A stretch of 64,000 nucleotides of DNA, from positions 2,790,001-2,854,000 of the forward strand of contig NZ_CP134771.1 in NCBI RefSeq assembly GCF_031880315.1, given 5' to 3'. A program made the position numbers and the translations under genes. Under the pieces are notes generated by a model. The model was not told the DNA's origin. It saw only the letters and a list, made by a program, of their open reading frames with translations, and did no database searches. This stretch comes from Pseudomonas baltica (GTDB taxonomy: Bacteria; Pseudomonadota; Gammaproteobacteria; Pseudomonadales; Pseudomonadaceae). Numbering within the stretch: position 1 is the stretch's first letter; every line of letters starts with the position of its first letter. Below, in pieces: positions 1 to 9,295 of this stretch.

Positions 1-65
1 AGCTGGGTCAGCCTCTCACGCCTGACACTGCTGATGGCCGGACAACGCTTGTCACTACCGGCCGA

Positions 66-93
66 TTGACGTGCACGCTGATTGACTTATGAT
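66..93 (+). promoter_or_regulatory. Candidate sigma70 promoter of arfA
   Basis: A TTGACG hexamer at 66-71 and a TATGAT hexamer at 88-93 are separated by 16 bases. The arrangement fits a housekeeping promoter placed about 25 bases upstream of the arfA start codon. Seen by eye only. Confidence 0.5.
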
Positions 94-118
94 ATTGCCC
101 TCTTCCAAGGAGTCGCTC

Positions 119-283
119 ATGAGTCGAAAAACCGGCAAGGCCCGCCCCAACAAGGCCAAATCCATCGTCGCCCAGCCCTTGTTCCGCAGCCGTCAGGAAC
201 CCGCAGGCAAAGGCAAAGGCAGCTACCGCCGCGAAGCCTTCCAATCGAGAGATTGGGAGGCTTCCTACTTTTTGGCCGCCTGA
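119..283 (+). CDS. arfA: Alternative ribosome-rescue factor A (ArfA)
   Basis: A 54-residue basic protein that rescues ribosomes stalled on nonstop mRNA by recruiting release factor RF2 when trans-translation fails. The central block PLFRSRQ...GKGSYRR and the following DWEAS are the hallmark ArfA segment that sits in the mRNA channel and contacts RF2. The start at 119 is chosen because AAGGAG lies 8 bases upstream; an in-frame ATG at 89 would add ten residues without a ribosome site. The coding sequence contains a strong hairpin close to its end (see 233-273), so most transcripts should lack the stop codon and ArfA should accumulate only when tmRNA is limiting. Identity is firm from sequence; the regulation is by analogy with E. 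coli and other proteobacteria. Confidence 0.93.
   Translation: MSRKTGKARPNKAKSIVAQPLFRSRQEPAGKGKGSYRREAFQSRDWEASYFLAA
233..273 (+). terminator. Hairpin with T-run inside arfA coding sequence
   Basis: Positions 233-246 pair with 251-264 (14 bp with one G-T wobble) around a GAGA tetraloop, and five T residues follow at 269-273. It lies upstream of the arfA stop codon at 281-283. In ArfA genes such a hairpin acts as an RNase III site and/or intrinsic terminator that yields nonstop arfA mRNA. Confidence 0.85.
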
Positions 284-345
284 ACCCGCTCCAACCGCAG
301 GCATGATATGGTCACGGTCTGATTAAAAAAAATCTGGACCCCTGC

Positions 346-1674
346 ATGTCTCTTCGTCGTCCCCGCCTCTGCCCACTGCGCCAGATCATTGCTGCCTTCA
401 GCCTCATCGCACTTGTCGCCTGCGCCGAAAAACCTACCGCCGCCGATACGCTCCCTGTGACCCAGCCCTTGCCGGGTAGCCAGCAAACCAAGACAGTTGC
501 ACCGATCACCACGCTTGCGCCGATGAGCGCCGACGGTATTGCCGTGCCGTCCGAGACCTTTGCCGAATGGCAGAGCGGTTTCCGCGCGCAGGCCCTGCAG
601 GCCGGCATCAGGCCAGACATCTTCGACCGCGCGTTCGCCAACGTGACCCTGGACCCAAGTGTGGTCACTGCCGATCGCAGCCAACCGGAGTTCAGCCGGC
701 CGATCTGGGAATATCTGGACGGCGCCATTTCGCCCACCCGCGTACGCCGCGGGCAAGGCTTGCTCAGCCAGTACAGCGACGTGCTGACGCGCATCGAGCA
801 GCGTTACGGCGTCGATCGTCAGGCACTGGTCGCGGTATGGGGCATGGAAAGCAGCTTCGGGCAGATCCAGGGCGACAAGTCAGTGATTCGCTCATTGGCG
901 ACCCTGGCCTATGAGGGCCGCCGTCCCGGCTTCGCTCAGGATCAACTGATTGCGGCGCTGCAGATTCTGCAAAACGGCGATATCACCCCAGAACTGATGC
1001 TCGGCTCCTGGGCCGGCGCCATGGGCCAGACGCAGTTCATCCCGACGACCTACAACTCCCATGCGGTTGACTTCGACGGCGACGGGCGCCGCGATATCTG
1101 GAACGACGCCGCCGATGCGCTGGCCTCCACCGCCAATTACCTGCAAAGCTCCGGCTGGCAGAAGGGCCAGCCGTGGGGCTTCGAGGTGCAGTTGCCACAG
1201 GGCTTCGATTACCTGTTGGCCGACGGCGCGCAGCGCAAATCGGTGGCCCAGTGGCTGGCCATGGGCGTGAACTTGCCGGCGGGCAGTGCCATCCCCCCAG
1301 GCTCGGACCAATTGCAGGCCGCGCTGCTGTTGCCAGCGGGTTATCGCGGGCCGGCCTTTCTGGTGCTGGATAACTTCCGCGCCATCCTCAAGTACAACAA
1401 CTCGTCGGCTTATGCCCTAGGCGTGAGCCTGCTGTCACAGCGCTTTGGTGGTGGTGGTTACCTGCAAGGGCAGTGGCCGAAGGATGACTTGCCGCTGAGC
1501 CGCACCGAGCGTATCGAGCTGCAAACGCTGCTGACCGCCAAGGGCTACGATGCCGGCAACCCCGATGGCATCATTGGCGCCAACACCCGCAAGGCGATCC
1601 GCAGCGCACAGGCGGCTCAGAGCTGGCCGGCTGACGGCTATCCCACACACAAGCTGCTGGAAAGCCTGAGGTAA
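346..1674 (+). CDS. sltB3: Lipoprotein lytic murein transglycosylase with C-terminal peptidoglycan-binding domain (SltB3-like)
   Basis: A 442-residue MltB/SltB-family (GH103) enzyme that cleaves the MurNAc-GlcNAc bond to give 1,6-anhydro-muropeptides. The N-terminus carries a hydrophobic signal ending in a lipobox (LVAC near residue 26), so it should be an outer-membrane lipoprotein. The catalytic glutamate is E168 in GMESSFG, followed by the conserved GQTQFIPTTYN substrate segment. The last ~60 residues (LQTLLTAKGYDAGNPDGIIG...) form a PG_binding_1 domain, which separates this SltB3-type enzyme from the shorter MltB encoded at 8.3-9.3 kb. The Shine-Dalgarno site is weak. The symbol rests on domain layout and position next to arfA and lipA, as recalled for P. 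aeruginosa PA3992. Confidence 0.88.
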   Translation: MSLRRPRLCPLRQIIAAFSLIALVACAEKPTAADTLPVTQPLPGSQQTKTVAPITTLAPMSADGIAVPSETFAEWQSGFRAQALQAGIRPDIFDRAFANVTLDPSVVTADRSQPEFSRPIWEYLDGAISPTRVRRGQGLLSQYSDVLTRIEQRYGVDRQALVAVWGMESSFGQIQGDKSVIRSLATLAYEGRRPGFAQDQLIAALQILQNGDITPELMLGSWAGAMGQTQFIPTTYNSHAVDFDGDGRRDIWNDAADALASTANYLQSSGWQKGQPWGFEVQLPQGFDYLLADGAQRKSVAQWLAMGVNLPAGSAIPPGSDQLQAALLLPAGYRGPAFLVLDNFRAILKYNNSSAYALGVSLLSQRFGGGGYLQGQWPKDDLPLSRTERIELQTLLTAKGYDAGNPDGIIGANTRKAIRSAQAAQSWPADGYPTHKLLESLR

Positions 1675-1723
1675 ATCTCGGGCTGCGACCCAGGCCGCTT
1701 CTCCATGATCATTTGACCACCCG

Positions 1724-2604
1724 CTATTCAGCCGCCGTTGCCATGCTCGAAGATGGCAACGGCCACTGCCGGTAGAAATCCAGCACCCGGCCCACGCAAG
1801 AGGCTCGCTGACGAGCGGGATCCAGCCCTTGCTGTTCCGCCATGCAAGCGTTGTACATTCCCAGGTATGCATTGAAGTCGTTGCGCGCTACATCCGGCTC
1901 GACACGTGCCAGATGCTCGATAAACCTGCGTGGCGCTACCTCGAAATGCTGGTAATCCACCGGCGCATTCCAATACCCGCCCAATGGATAAAGCCATTCT
2001 CGGCAAAAATATCCAATACCTCTTCCGCCATGCCCCGGCGCTCGGGCTTTTCAGCACGTACGGCCGAGCGATTGACGTAAGCCCGGGCGGAAGCCACTGG
2101 GTCGATGGTGGCGGTGGCATCAGCATTGATAGTGAGAAACGGGTTCTGCACGGGATTCAAATCAATCGCAGCCCCATAGGCATGCAGTGACCACGAAGCA
2201 CCGCCGGTTATCGGCCGGCCGTTGAAAGCGGACGTGTTGTTGGCTGCCATTGACGCTGCGTCGTCACCCTGGAAATGCTCCAGACCTAAAGCCTGCTCCA
2301 AGGGGAAACCCCGTGCATCGAGCTTGGCGAAAATGATATCGACGTTTTCTGCGAAAGCATCAAGCACTACCACCGATCCCCGACCCGGGAGCCCCTGGTG
2401 TGAAGTGAAAGGAAAGCTGACCAGACGCAGGCGATCACAGCCAACGGGGCCATTGGGGTCAAAGGTATTGGCGTCTTGCATGACTTGGCAGTGGGCTTCG
2501 GTAACGGGTCGTACTTCAGCAGATGCGTGGCTGGCGGCAACCAGCAGGGCCGTTGCAATGAAGGAGACCGCGATGCTGTTTTTCGGGTATGTCATTGTTG
2601 TCAT
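1724..2604 (-). pseudogene. M15-family (VanY/DD- or LD-endopeptidase-like) secreted peptidase, frameshifted
   Basis: Two adjoining minus-strand frames together make one protein of about 290 residues. The first (2604 down to about 1985) has a signal peptide ending ASHASA and the zinc motif SWSLHAYGAAIDLNP, typical of M15 peptidases that trim peptidoglycan stem peptides. After FIHW the frame is lost, and the other frame resumes with GGYWNAPVDYQHFE, which would complete the expected HWGG active-site element. Restoring one G in the GGG run opposite 1980-1982 joins the frames exactly, giving FIHWGGYWN. The downstream frame ends at a stop at 1724. It is either a recent pseudogene or a sequencing/assembly error in a homopolymer; the break removes the second metal-ligand region and the last 80 residues. 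Confidence 0.8.
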
Positions 2605-2747
2605 TCCTTGGCTTGAGTAAGCGCGACCGGTTTACTGGCACGTCGCGCACTACCCACTCTAAGGATTACTCAATTCAGGCAAACCGCCCACGCCTGTGGC
2701 GGCACCACACACAGAAATTTCGGGACAACTATCATTGAGCCCGCCAG

Positions 2748-3701
2748 TCAGCAAACCACATCCTGCTCCAGCCACAAGCGGCACTCGCCACCGTCCAGGC
2801 GCACCATGGCGCCCAGAGGCAGGGTCAGGTTGGGGTCACAATGACCGCTGCGCCAGCCAGCGACCACGGGAATTCCCAGCGGCTCGAACATCTGACGCAA
2901 CAGAGGCGTCATTTCGTCCACGCTGATACCCGCGAAGTCTCCCACCAGCACGCCGGCGATCTTCGCCAGTTTGCCGCTCAGCCTCAGTTGTGTGAGAAAG
3001 CGGTCGATCCGGTACAGGGGTTCGTTGACGTCCTCGATGAACAAGATGATCCCGTCCGCTTCCAGCGCCCAAGGCGTGCCCTCCAGCGCCGAGATCATCG
3101 CCAGATTACCACCCATCAATCGCCCGCGGCTGATGCCATGGCCAATCGAAACCAACGGCAAGGTGGCGGGATGTGCCAGCTCCGAGCCAGTTTTGAACTG
3201 GCCGCGTACCAGCCTGCGCAATGACGTCTCGGTGGGTGGCTTACGATCGGCCAGCACCTCGGACGTCAGCATCGGGCCATGAAACGTGATGAATCCCGCC
3301 TCTTTGGCGATCGCCAGGTGCAACGCGGTGATATCGCTGTAGCCCACGAATGGCTTGGCATGTCGACGCAGCAGCGCATAATCGATCTTGTCCAGCAAGC
3401 GCGGGCTGCCGTAGCCGCCACGCAGGCACATGATCGCGTCGATCTGATCATCCGCGAAGGCATCGTGCAAGTCATTGAGGCGCACCCGATCGCTGCCGGC
3501 CAGGTAGCCGGACTGCTGCAGCACGCCGGGGAAGATTTTCAGACTGTAGCCCCTGGCCGCCATCCAGCGCTCGGCCGTGGCAACATCGAATTCCCTGGGC
3601 CCGGCGGGGGCGATAATCGCGATACGACCTTCAGGCCGCAGCCGGGGGACGGCGATGCCCTGCTCGCGGGGTTGGGCGGCGATTTGCTGATTGACGTTCA
3701 T
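2748..3701 (-). CDS. ldcA: LD-carboxypeptidase, S66 family (muramoyltetrapeptide carboxypeptidase)
   Basis: A 317-residue cytoplasmic serine peptidase that removes the terminal D-Ala from tetrapeptide stems during murein recycling. The nucleophile sits in VGYSDITALH (Ser122), the acid in FIEDVNEPLYR and the histidine in GWRSGHCDPN, the Ser-Glu-His triad known for P. aeruginosa LdcA. Length is typical. GAGG lies about 7 bases before the ATG. A strong bidirectional hairpin at 3751-3794 separates it from lipA, so it is probably a single-gene unit. The related MccF peptidases share this fold, but neighbouring wall enzymes favour murein recycling. Confidence 0.85.
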   Translation of the reverse strand: MNVNQQIAAQPREQGIAVPRLRPEGRIAIIAPAGPREFDVATAERWMAARGYSLKIFPGVLQQSGYLAGSDRVRLNDLHDAFADDQIDAIMCLRGGYGSPRLLDKIDYALLRRHAKPFVGYSDITALHLAIAKEAGFITFHGPMLTSEVLADRKPPTETSLRRLVRGQFKTGSELAHPATLPLVSIGHGISRGRLMGGNLAMISALEGTPWALEADGIILFIEDVNEPLYRIDRFLTQLRLSGKLAKIAGVLVGDFAGISVDEMTPLLRQMFEPLGIPVVAGWRSGHCDPNLTLPLGAMVRLDGGECRLWLEQDVVC

Positions 3702-3750
3702 CCCGAGGCCTCACTGCGTGGCTGATGGCAACGACTTTAACAGCTTGCAC

Positions 3751-3794
3751 AAAAAAGCCGACAGCTTCTATGCGATAGAAACTGTCGGCTTTTT
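3751..3794. terminator. Bidirectional intrinsic terminator between ldcA and lipA
   Basis: AAAAAGCCGACAG at 3752-3764 is exactly complementary to 3782-3794, and the interior TTCTAT/ATAGAA extends the stem. A/T runs flank both sides, so it can terminate the lipA-side transcript on the minus strand (run of T opposite 3751-3756) and also plus-strand transcription. Confidence 0.85.
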
Positions 3795-3839
3795 CTACAG
3801 CGCTGCGCTCAACTTGAAAATACGGCGGCGCTTGTTACG

Positions 3840-3919
3840 GCCTCTTCGCGGCAAGCTTTGCTCCCGCAATGCACGCCCCCCGTACTCACAGACCTGTGTG
3901 AGCAAGGCGAGTCGACGCG
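3840..3919. repeat. REP-type imperfect palindrome
   Basis: The two arms, near 3840-3865 (CCTCTTCGCGGCAAGCTTTG) and 3895-3919, are diverged inverted copies of the Pseudomonas REP unit that also occurs near 22.6, 26.9, 29.3 and 59.0 kb. It abuts the lipA stop codon. Confidence 0.6.
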
Positions 3920-3920
3920 C

Positions 3921-4940
3921 TTACAGCTTGGCCTTGGCCTCATGCGCCTGTTGGTCAGCATGGTACGACGAACGTACCAGCGGCCCGGAGGCGACGTTCT
4001 TGAAGCCCATCTTGTAGCCTTCTTCGGCGAACCAGGCGAAGACGTCCGGGTGCACGAAGCGCTGCACCGGCAAGTGGCTGCGCGAAGGTTGCAGGTACTG
4101 GCCGAGGGTCAGCATATCGATGTTGTGCTCGCGCATGCGCTGCATCACCTCGATCACCTCCTCGTCCGTCTCGCCCAGGCCGAGCATCAGGCCGGACTTG
4201 GTAGGTACGTGAGGCACCATCTCCTTGAATTTTTGCAGCAAGGTCAGCGACCACTGGTAGTCGGAACCAGGGCGCGCAGCCTTGTACAGACGCGGCACGG
4301 TCTCGAGGTTGTGGTTGAACACATCCGGCGGCTCGGCTGCGGTGATGGCCAGCGCCACATCCATGCGGCCGCGATAATCCGGGACGAGGGTTTCGAGCTG
4401 CACGCCCGGCGACAGCTTGCGGATCTCGCGCAGGCAGTCGGCGAAGTGCTGGGCACCGCCGTCACGCAGGTCGTCGCGGTCTACCGAAGTGATCACCACG
4501 TACTTGAGGCGAAGGTCGGCAATGGCCACTGCCAGGTTCATCGGCTCGTCGGCATCCAGCGCTTTCGGGCGGCCATGGCCGACGTCGCAGAACGGGCAGC
4601 GACGGGTGCAGATGTCACCCATGATCATGAAGGTCGCGGTGCCACCGGAGAAGCACTCGCCCAGATTCGGGCACGAAGCCTCTTCGCAGACGCTGTGCAG
4701 TTTGTGCTTGCGCAGCAGCTGCTTGATGCGGTCGACTTCCGGTGAAACCGGGATGCGTACGCGAATCCAGTCGGGTTTTTTCGGCAGTTCTTCGGTCGGG
4801 ATAATCTTGACCGGGATGCGCGCGACCTTCTCAGCACCGCGCAGCTTGACGCCCGCCTCCACTTTATGAGGTGCGGCCTTGACCGGCAAGCTGGTGGTCG
4901 GGATCAGGTTTTCCACGGTGGTGTCAAAAGCAGTAGTCAT
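3921..4940 (-). CDS. lipA: Lipoyl synthase
   Basis: A 339-residue radical-SAM enzyme that inserts two sulfurs into octanoyl groups on E2 and GcvH proteins to make lipoate. The auxiliary cluster motif is [12 protein letters not shown] and the radical-SAM cluster motif is [10 protein letters not shown]; the third conserved segment, RSSYHADQ, supplies the conserved C-terminal serine ligand. Its start lies just downstream of the lipB stop codon (one base apart), giving the usual lipB-lipA pair. N-terminal extension before the auxiliary motif is typical of gammaproteobacterial LipA. Confidence 0.97.
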   Translation of the reverse strand: MTTAFDTTVENLIPTTSLPVKAAPHKVEAGVKLRGAEKVARIPVKIIPTEELPKKPDWIRVRIPVSPEVDRIKQLLRKHKLHSVCEEASCPNLGECFSGGTATFMIMGDICTRRCPFCDVGHGRPKALDADEPMNLAVAIADLRLKYVVITSVDRDDLRDGGAQHFADCLREIRKLSPGVQLETLVPDYRGRMDVALAITAAEPPDVFNHNLETVPRLYKAARPGSDYQWSLTLLQKFKEMVPHVPTKSGLMLGLGETDEEVIEVMQRMREHNIDMLTLGQYLQPSRSHLPVQRFVHPDVFAWFAEEGYKMGFKNVASGPLVRSSYHADQQAHEAKAKL

Positions 4941-4941
4941 A

Positions 4942-5598
4942 TCATTCGATTCCGCCCGTCAGGGTCGTCTGCTCAGCGTAGTCGAGGTGTTTGACGAGCT
5001 GCACGCGCAGCCGGGCACTAACCTCGGCAAATTCAATGCTGCCTGCATGATCGCACAGCTGGGTCATTGCCAGCCCGGCGTATCCGCATGGGTTGATACG
5101 TTGGAACGGTTCAAGTTGCATGTCGACGTTCAGCGCCAGCCCGTGAAACGAGCAGCCGCGACGGATACGCAGGCCCAGGGACGCGATTTTAGCACCTTCT
5201 ACGTAAACACCGGGTGCATCCGGCTTGGCCGCGGCGCTGACGCCGAAACTGGCGAGCAGATCGATCAGGGCATTTTCGATACGACTGACCAGCTCGCGCA
5301 CTCCAAAACCCAGGCGCCGCACGTCCAGCAGCAGGTACACCACCAACTGGCCGGGGCCATGGTAAGTAACCTGACCGCCGCGATCGACCTGCACCACCGG
5401 GATATCCCCCGGCAGCAGCAGGTGTTCGGCCTTGCCAGCCTGGCCTTGAGTGAACACCGGCGTGTGCTGCACCAACCATACTTCGTCGGGGGTGTCGCTG
5501 CTACGTTGATCAGTGAAGCGTTGCATGGCATGCCAGGCAGGCTCGTAGGCCATCAGGCCCAACTCGCGGAAGCCCAGCACGCTGGATGCGCTCGGCAT
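4942..5598 (-). CDS. lipB: Octanoyl-[acyl-carrier-protein]:protein N-octanoyltransferase
   Basis: A 218-residue LipB that moves octanoate from acyl-ACP to lipoyl domains, providing the substrate for LipA encoded next. The family signature [18 protein letters not shown] is present, the conserved lysine lies in the [11 protein letters not shown] segment and the acyl-thioester cysteine in INPCGYAGL. The ATG overlaps the stop of the upstream DUF493 gene (TGATG), implying coupled translation. A slightly later internal ATG (MAYEPAW) is possible but would cut conserved sequence. Confidence 0.95.
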   Translation of the reverse strand: MPSASSVLGFRELGLMAYEPAWHAMQRFTDQRSSDTPDEVWLVQHTPVFTQGQAGKAEHLLLPGDIPVVQVDRGGQVTYHGPGQLVVYLLLDVRRLGFGVRELVSRIENALIDLLASFGVSAAAKPDAPGVYVEGAKIASLGLRIRRGCSFHGLALNVDMQLEPFQRINPCGYAGLAMTQLCDHAGSIEFAEVSARLRVQLVKHLDYAEQTTLTGGIE

Positions 5599-5909
5599 CA
5601 GAGCACCATGTGCACGTGGCCGGTGGCTCGCAACGCGCTATTGATGTCGCGCAGTTGATCTTCGCCGGTCGCGATGATGTGCACCTGCAAAGTGGTGTAC
5701 TTGCCGTTGCTGCTCTGGCGCTCGGCCAGGGTCGCAAGGTCGATTTCGGCGTGTTTGCCGAGGACCTCAAGCACCAGGGCCTTGTAGCCTGCACCCGTTT
5801 CGCCGATCACCTTGATGGGGTAGTCGGGGCAAGGGAACTTGATTTCGTGGGACTTTATATCTTCGCCAGACTTGGCGTCGGCAGAAGCTGGGACTTTGGG
5901 ATCGGTCAT
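5598..5909 (-). CDS. YbeD/DUF493 family protein
   Basis: A 103-residue small cytoplasmic protein with the ferredoxin-like ACT-type fold of the UPF0250/YbeD family ([15 protein letters not shown] near the start, [18 protein letters not shown] at the end). Its function is not settled. It is nearly always found between a D,D-carboxypeptidase gene and lipB, as here, which suggests a link to lipoylation or simple operon conservation. GAGG lies about 10 bases upstream of the ATG. The first 25 residues are less conserved. Confidence 0.85.
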   Translation of the reverse strand: MTDPKVPASADAKSGEDIKSHEIKFPCPDYPIKVIGETGAGYKALVLEVLGKHAEIDLATLAERQSSNGKYTTLQVHIIATGEDQLRDINSALRATGHVHMVL

Positions 5910-5988
5910 GGCAGTAACGGCCTCGTAAGCCGTGGCGACAACATCGCCCCCGGCTCAGGTAAGAGCCAGGGGCGCGCAGGTCACGATA

Positions 5989-7149
5989 TCAGTTGAACAA
6001 GCCGTGGAAGAATAGCCGAATGCTATCCCAGAGGCGACGGATGAAGCCACCTTCATCAACCTGATCCAGTGCGATCAGGTCGGTGCTTTGCAGCACTTTG
6101 TCACCCATCTTCACTTCGACCTTGCCGATCACCGCGCCTTTGGCGATCGGTGCGACCAGTTGCGGCACCATGGTCATGGTAGCCGCGAGGTTTTTCAGCT
6201 GGCCTTTGGGCACAGTCATGGTCAGGTCTTCAGCCAGGCCGGCACGCACGGTGCTCGCGGTGCCTTTCCAGACAGGCGCCTGTGCCAGCTCTGCACCGGC
6301 TTTGTAGAAGGTCTGGGTTTCATAGAAGCGGAAACCATAAGTCAGCAGCTTTTGCGTCTCGGCGGCGCGGTTGGCTTCGCTGGTGGTACCGAATACCACG
6401 GCGATCAGGCGCATGCCGTCACGTACGGCCGAAGCTACCATGCAGTAACCGGCTTCGTCGGTGTGACCCGTCTTCAGACCGTCGACCGTCTTGTCGCGCC
6501 ACAGCAGCAGGTTGCGGTTAGGCTGCTTGATGTTGTTCCAGAAGAACTCTTTCTGCGAGTAGATGGCGTAGTGAGCTGGATCTTCGTGGATGATCGCCCG
6601 GGCCAGCACCGCCATGTCGTGCGCGGTGGAGTAGTGCTCCGGGTTCGGCAGACCGGTCGGGTTCATGAAGTGGCTGTTGGCCATGCCCAACTTGCCGGCG
6701 GTGGTGTTCATCATGTCGGCGAAAGCGTCTTCGCTACCGGCGATGTGCTCGGACAGGGCGACACTGGAGTCGTTGCCCGACTGGATGATGATGCCGTGCA
6801 GCAAGTCGCTGACCGACACTTGCGAACCGACCTTGAGGAACATCCGCGAACCGCCGGTGCGCCAGGCGTTTTCGCTGATGGTTACCGGGTCGTTTTCGCC
6901 GATCTGCCCACGACGGATTTCCAGCGTGGCGATATAGGCAGTCATCAGCTTGGTCAGGCTGGCAGGCGGCAGGCGTTGATCGCCGTTGTCCTCGACTAGC
7001 ACCTGACCGCTGGAGGCTTCCATGAGTACGAAGGCTTTGGCCGCCAGTTGCGGCGGCGCGGGCACCATCTGATCAGCCGCCCATGCAGTTGGAGCGATCA
7101 TCAGGGGTACAAGCAGGCATAGGCGTTTGGCAAAGGTGGTGATGTTCAT
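5989..7149 (-). CDS. dacC: D-alanyl-D-alanine carboxypeptidase (PBP5/6 type)
   Basis: A 386-residue low-molecular-mass penicillin-binding protein that trims the terminal D-Ala from pentapeptides and so limits cross-linking. A cleavable signal peptide ends TAWAA. The three active-site motifs are SLTK, SGN and KTG (in DGLKTGHTDEAG). A C-terminal beta domain and a terminal amphipathic helix (RRLWDSIRLFFHGLFN) should anchor it to the outer face of the inner membrane. It follows rlpA on the minus strand after about 110 bases, which contain a short palindrome (7201-7218). Confidence 0.95.
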   Translation of the reverse strand: MNITTFAKRLCLLVPLMIAPTAWAADQMVPAPPQLAAKAFVLMEASSGQVLVEDNGDQRLPPASLTKLMTAYIATLEIRRGQIGENDPVTISENAWRTGGSRMFLKVGSQVSVSDLLHGIIIQSGNDSSVALSEHIAGSEDAFADMMNTTAGKLGMANSHFMNPTGLPNPEHYSTAHDMAVLARAIIHEDPAHYAIYSQKEFFWNNIKQPNRNLLLWRDKTVDGLKTGHTDEAGYCMVASAVRDGMRLIAVVFGTTSEANRAAETQKLLTYGFRFYETQTFYKAGAELAQAPVWKGTASTVRAGLAEDLTMTVPKGQLKNLAATMTMVPQLVAPIAKGAVIGKVEVKMGDKVLQSTDLIALDQVDEGGFIRRLWDSIRLFFHGLFN

Positions 7150-7257
7150 CCGTCTCTCGAGATTACTGATGGGCAGATGCCCAGATGGGCAAATCGTTTC
7201 CCAGGCCTGAAGGCCTGGCGTTGTTGCGGTTCGGCGGACCGAGCCAGTACCGGAGGG

Positions 7258-8268
7258 TTATTCCGTGACCACACTCGGCGAGCCCAGATTGGCCAAGCGA
7301 ACACTGTTCTGTACCTGCTGGACTTCCGCCGGGTTGCCAATCGGCCCCAGGCGCACGCGGTACAGAGTTTGCTGGTTACGCACCACCGGGCTGGTGAAGG
7401 CCGGGGCCTTGACCATCGAGCTGAGCTTCGACCTCAGGAGCTCTGCAGCGTCCGGGTTGGCGAAGGCTCCCACCTGGAGATACTGGCCAGCTGCTGGCGC
7501 AGAAGCGTTTTTTTTTGCGTCGATTGCCACTGGCATGATCGCGGCCGCGTGTTGCTGGGGCGGTGGCGTATATTGTTCAACGGTGCCAGTGGACGCCGTC
7601 AGCTTGGGTGTTTCAGCGGCGACCACTTGGGGTTGATCAAGCATCAGCGGTGCCGGACGACCACGCTGTGCCCACCATTGTTGTGGATCGATGCCCTCGA
7701 CCTTGACCCGCGCCGTGCCGATTTCGGCATAACCGAGTTTTTTCGCGGCGGCATAGGACAAGTCGATGATGCGGTCGGAATAGAACGGCCCGCGGTCGTT
7801 GACCCGCAGGATCACCGATCGGTTGTTATCCAGGTTGGTCACGCGCACATAGCTGGGCAGCGGCAGGGTCTTGTGCGCCGCGCTCATGCCGTACAGGTCA
7901 TAGACCTCGCCGTTGGCGGTGTTCTGGCCATGGAACTTGGTGCCGTACCAGGACGCGGTGCCGACGGCCACATAACTGGCCGAGTCGTTGAGCGGGAAGT
8001 AGGTCTTGCCCAGTACGGTATAGGGGTTGGCCTTGTACGGGCCGCTGTGCAGGGTCGGTATCGCGTCGGGGATCTTCGACACGTCGACGTCCCACCAAGG
8101 GGCACCGTCCTTGTGGGCGCGGTTGATGTCCAGCCCCGGCATCGAGCGAACAGCCGTGCCGCCTTGCACAGGCGAGCGGCTGCTGGTGCTCGAACAACTG
8201 ACGATCAACAGTGCCATTGCTGTAAAGCCCAGCAGCTTGAGTGGTGCGCTTGTCGGCGTAACCCGCAT
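7258..8268 (-). CDS. rlpA: Septal ring lytic transglycosylase RlpA
   Basis: A 336-residue outer-membrane lipoprotein (lipobox LIVSC near residue 25). The middle carries a double-psi beta-barrel with GTASWYGTKFHGQ; the glutamate of NGEVYD and the aspartate of VNDRGPF correspond to the catalytic pair defined in P. aeruginosa RlpA, which cuts naked glycan lacking stem peptides. The last ~75 residues (YLQVGAFANPDAAELLRSKL) are a SPOR domain that targets denuded septal murein. Start ATG overlaps the mltB stop (TAATG). Confidence 0.95.
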   Translation of the reverse strand: MRVTPTSAPLKLLGFTAMALLIVSCSSTSSRSPVQGGTAVRSMPGLDINRAHKDGAPWWDVDVSKIPDAIPTLHSGPYKANPYTVLGKTYFPLNDSASYVAVGTASWYGTKFHGQNTANGEVYDLYGMSAAHKTLPLPSYVRVTNLDNNRSVILRVNDRGPFYSDRIIDLSYAAAKKLGYAEIGTARVKVEGIDPQQWWAQRGRPAPLMLDQPQVVAAETPKLTASTGTVEQYTPPPQQHAAAIMPVAIDAKKNASAPAAGQYLQVGAFANPDAAELLRSKLSSMVKAPAFTSPVVRNQQTLYRVRLGPIGNPAEVQQVQNSVRLANLGSPSVVTE

Positions 8269-9278
8269 TACTTGTTGCCCCGTGCTTGAACCAGCAAATC
8301 CGCCAGCTGATGTACGGCCATGGCGTACATCACGCTGCGGTTGTAACGCGTGATCGCGTAAAAATTCTTCAGCCCCATCCAGTACTCAGGGCCATTGGCG
8401 CCATCCAGGCGAAATGCCGTCACCGACATATCGTCGCGCAGCGCATCATGACTCGACCAGCCCAGCGCCCGCAACTCCCCAACGGTCTTGACCGGATCAA
8501 TGCCCGGGCTCAAACCGCTGTCGGCTTGATCGCCACGCACCGTCGCCTGACTGACCACTGGCTCGCCGGCGACCCAGCCATGGCGCTGGAAATAGCTGGC
8601 GACGCTGCCGATGGCGTCATCGGGGTCACTCCAGATATTGATGTGGCCATCACCGTCGAAGTCCACTGCATACGCCCGAAAGCTGCTGGGCATGAACTGC
8701 GGCAGCCCCATGGCACCGGCGTAGGAGCCCTTGATCGTCAACGGATCGAGTTGCTCCTCGCGGGACATCAACAGGAATTCACGCAGCTCCTTGCGAAAGA
8801 AGTCGGAGCGCGCCGGATAGTCGAACGCCAGGGTCGACAAGGCATCGATCACCCGGTAATTGCCGGTATTGCGACCAAAAAACGTCTCCACGCCAATGAT
8901 CGAGACGATCACCGAGGCCGGCACGCCGTATTCCTTCTCGGCCCGCGCCAGCGCCACCTCGTGCTGACGCCAGAAATCCACACCCCTGGCGATACGCGCA
9001 TCGGTGATGAAAATCGGCCGGTAGTCCTTCCACGGCTTGACCTTCTCGGCCGGGCGCGAGATGGCGTCGAGGATCGATTGCTTGCGCTCGACCTCGCGAA
9101 AAACGCCCATCAGCTGCTCACCGGCAAAGCCGTAATCACGTGTCATTTCTCCGACGAACTGCGCCACTTGAGGCGAGCCTTCGTAATCGCCGGCCGCCGC
9201 ATGTTGCGACGAACCGAGGATGCCCACCAGGCCGACCCATGGAACGTATCGAGTAGCCCAGTTACGCATTGATTGCAT
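8268..9278 (-). CDS. mltB: Lytic murein transglycosylase B
   Basis: A 336-residue GH103 lytic transglycosylase; the catalytic glutamate is E131 in GVETFFGRNTGNYR, and AMGLPQFMPSSFR is the conserved substrate segment. A signal peptide ending AAAG is present without a lipobox cysteine, so it is probably periplasmic rather than a lipoprotein. The start at 9278 is preferred to the longer frame at 9314 because AAGGTGAG lies 8 bases upstream and the longer version would overlap rodA. In P. aeruginosa nomenclature this syntenic gene is called sltB1. It shares an operon with rodA and pbpA, linking glycan cutting to elongation. Confidence 0.92.
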   Translation of the reverse strand: MQSMRNWATRYVPWVGLVGILGSSQHAAAGDYEGSPQVAQFVGEMTRDYGFAGEQLMGVFREVERKQSILDAISRPAEKVKPWKDYRPIFITDARIARGVDFWRQHEVALARAEKEYGVPASVIVSIIGVETFFGRNTGNYRVIDALSTLAFDYPARSDFFRKELREFLLMSREEQLDPLTIKGSYAGAMGLPQFMPSSFRAYAVDFDGDGHINIWSDPDDAIGSVASYFQRHGWVAGEPVVSQATVRGDQADSGLSPGIDPVKTVGELRALGWSSHDALRDDMSVTAFRLDGANGPEYWMGLKNFYAITRYNRSVMYAMAVHQLADLLVQARGNK

Positions 9279-9295
9279 TGAGTGGCTCACCTTTT

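Noticed and set aside
7201..7218. CCAGGCCT-GA-AGGCCTGG palindrome between rlpA and dacC as a terminator
   Set aside because: A two-base loop and no T-run make termination unlikely; kept only as a remark.
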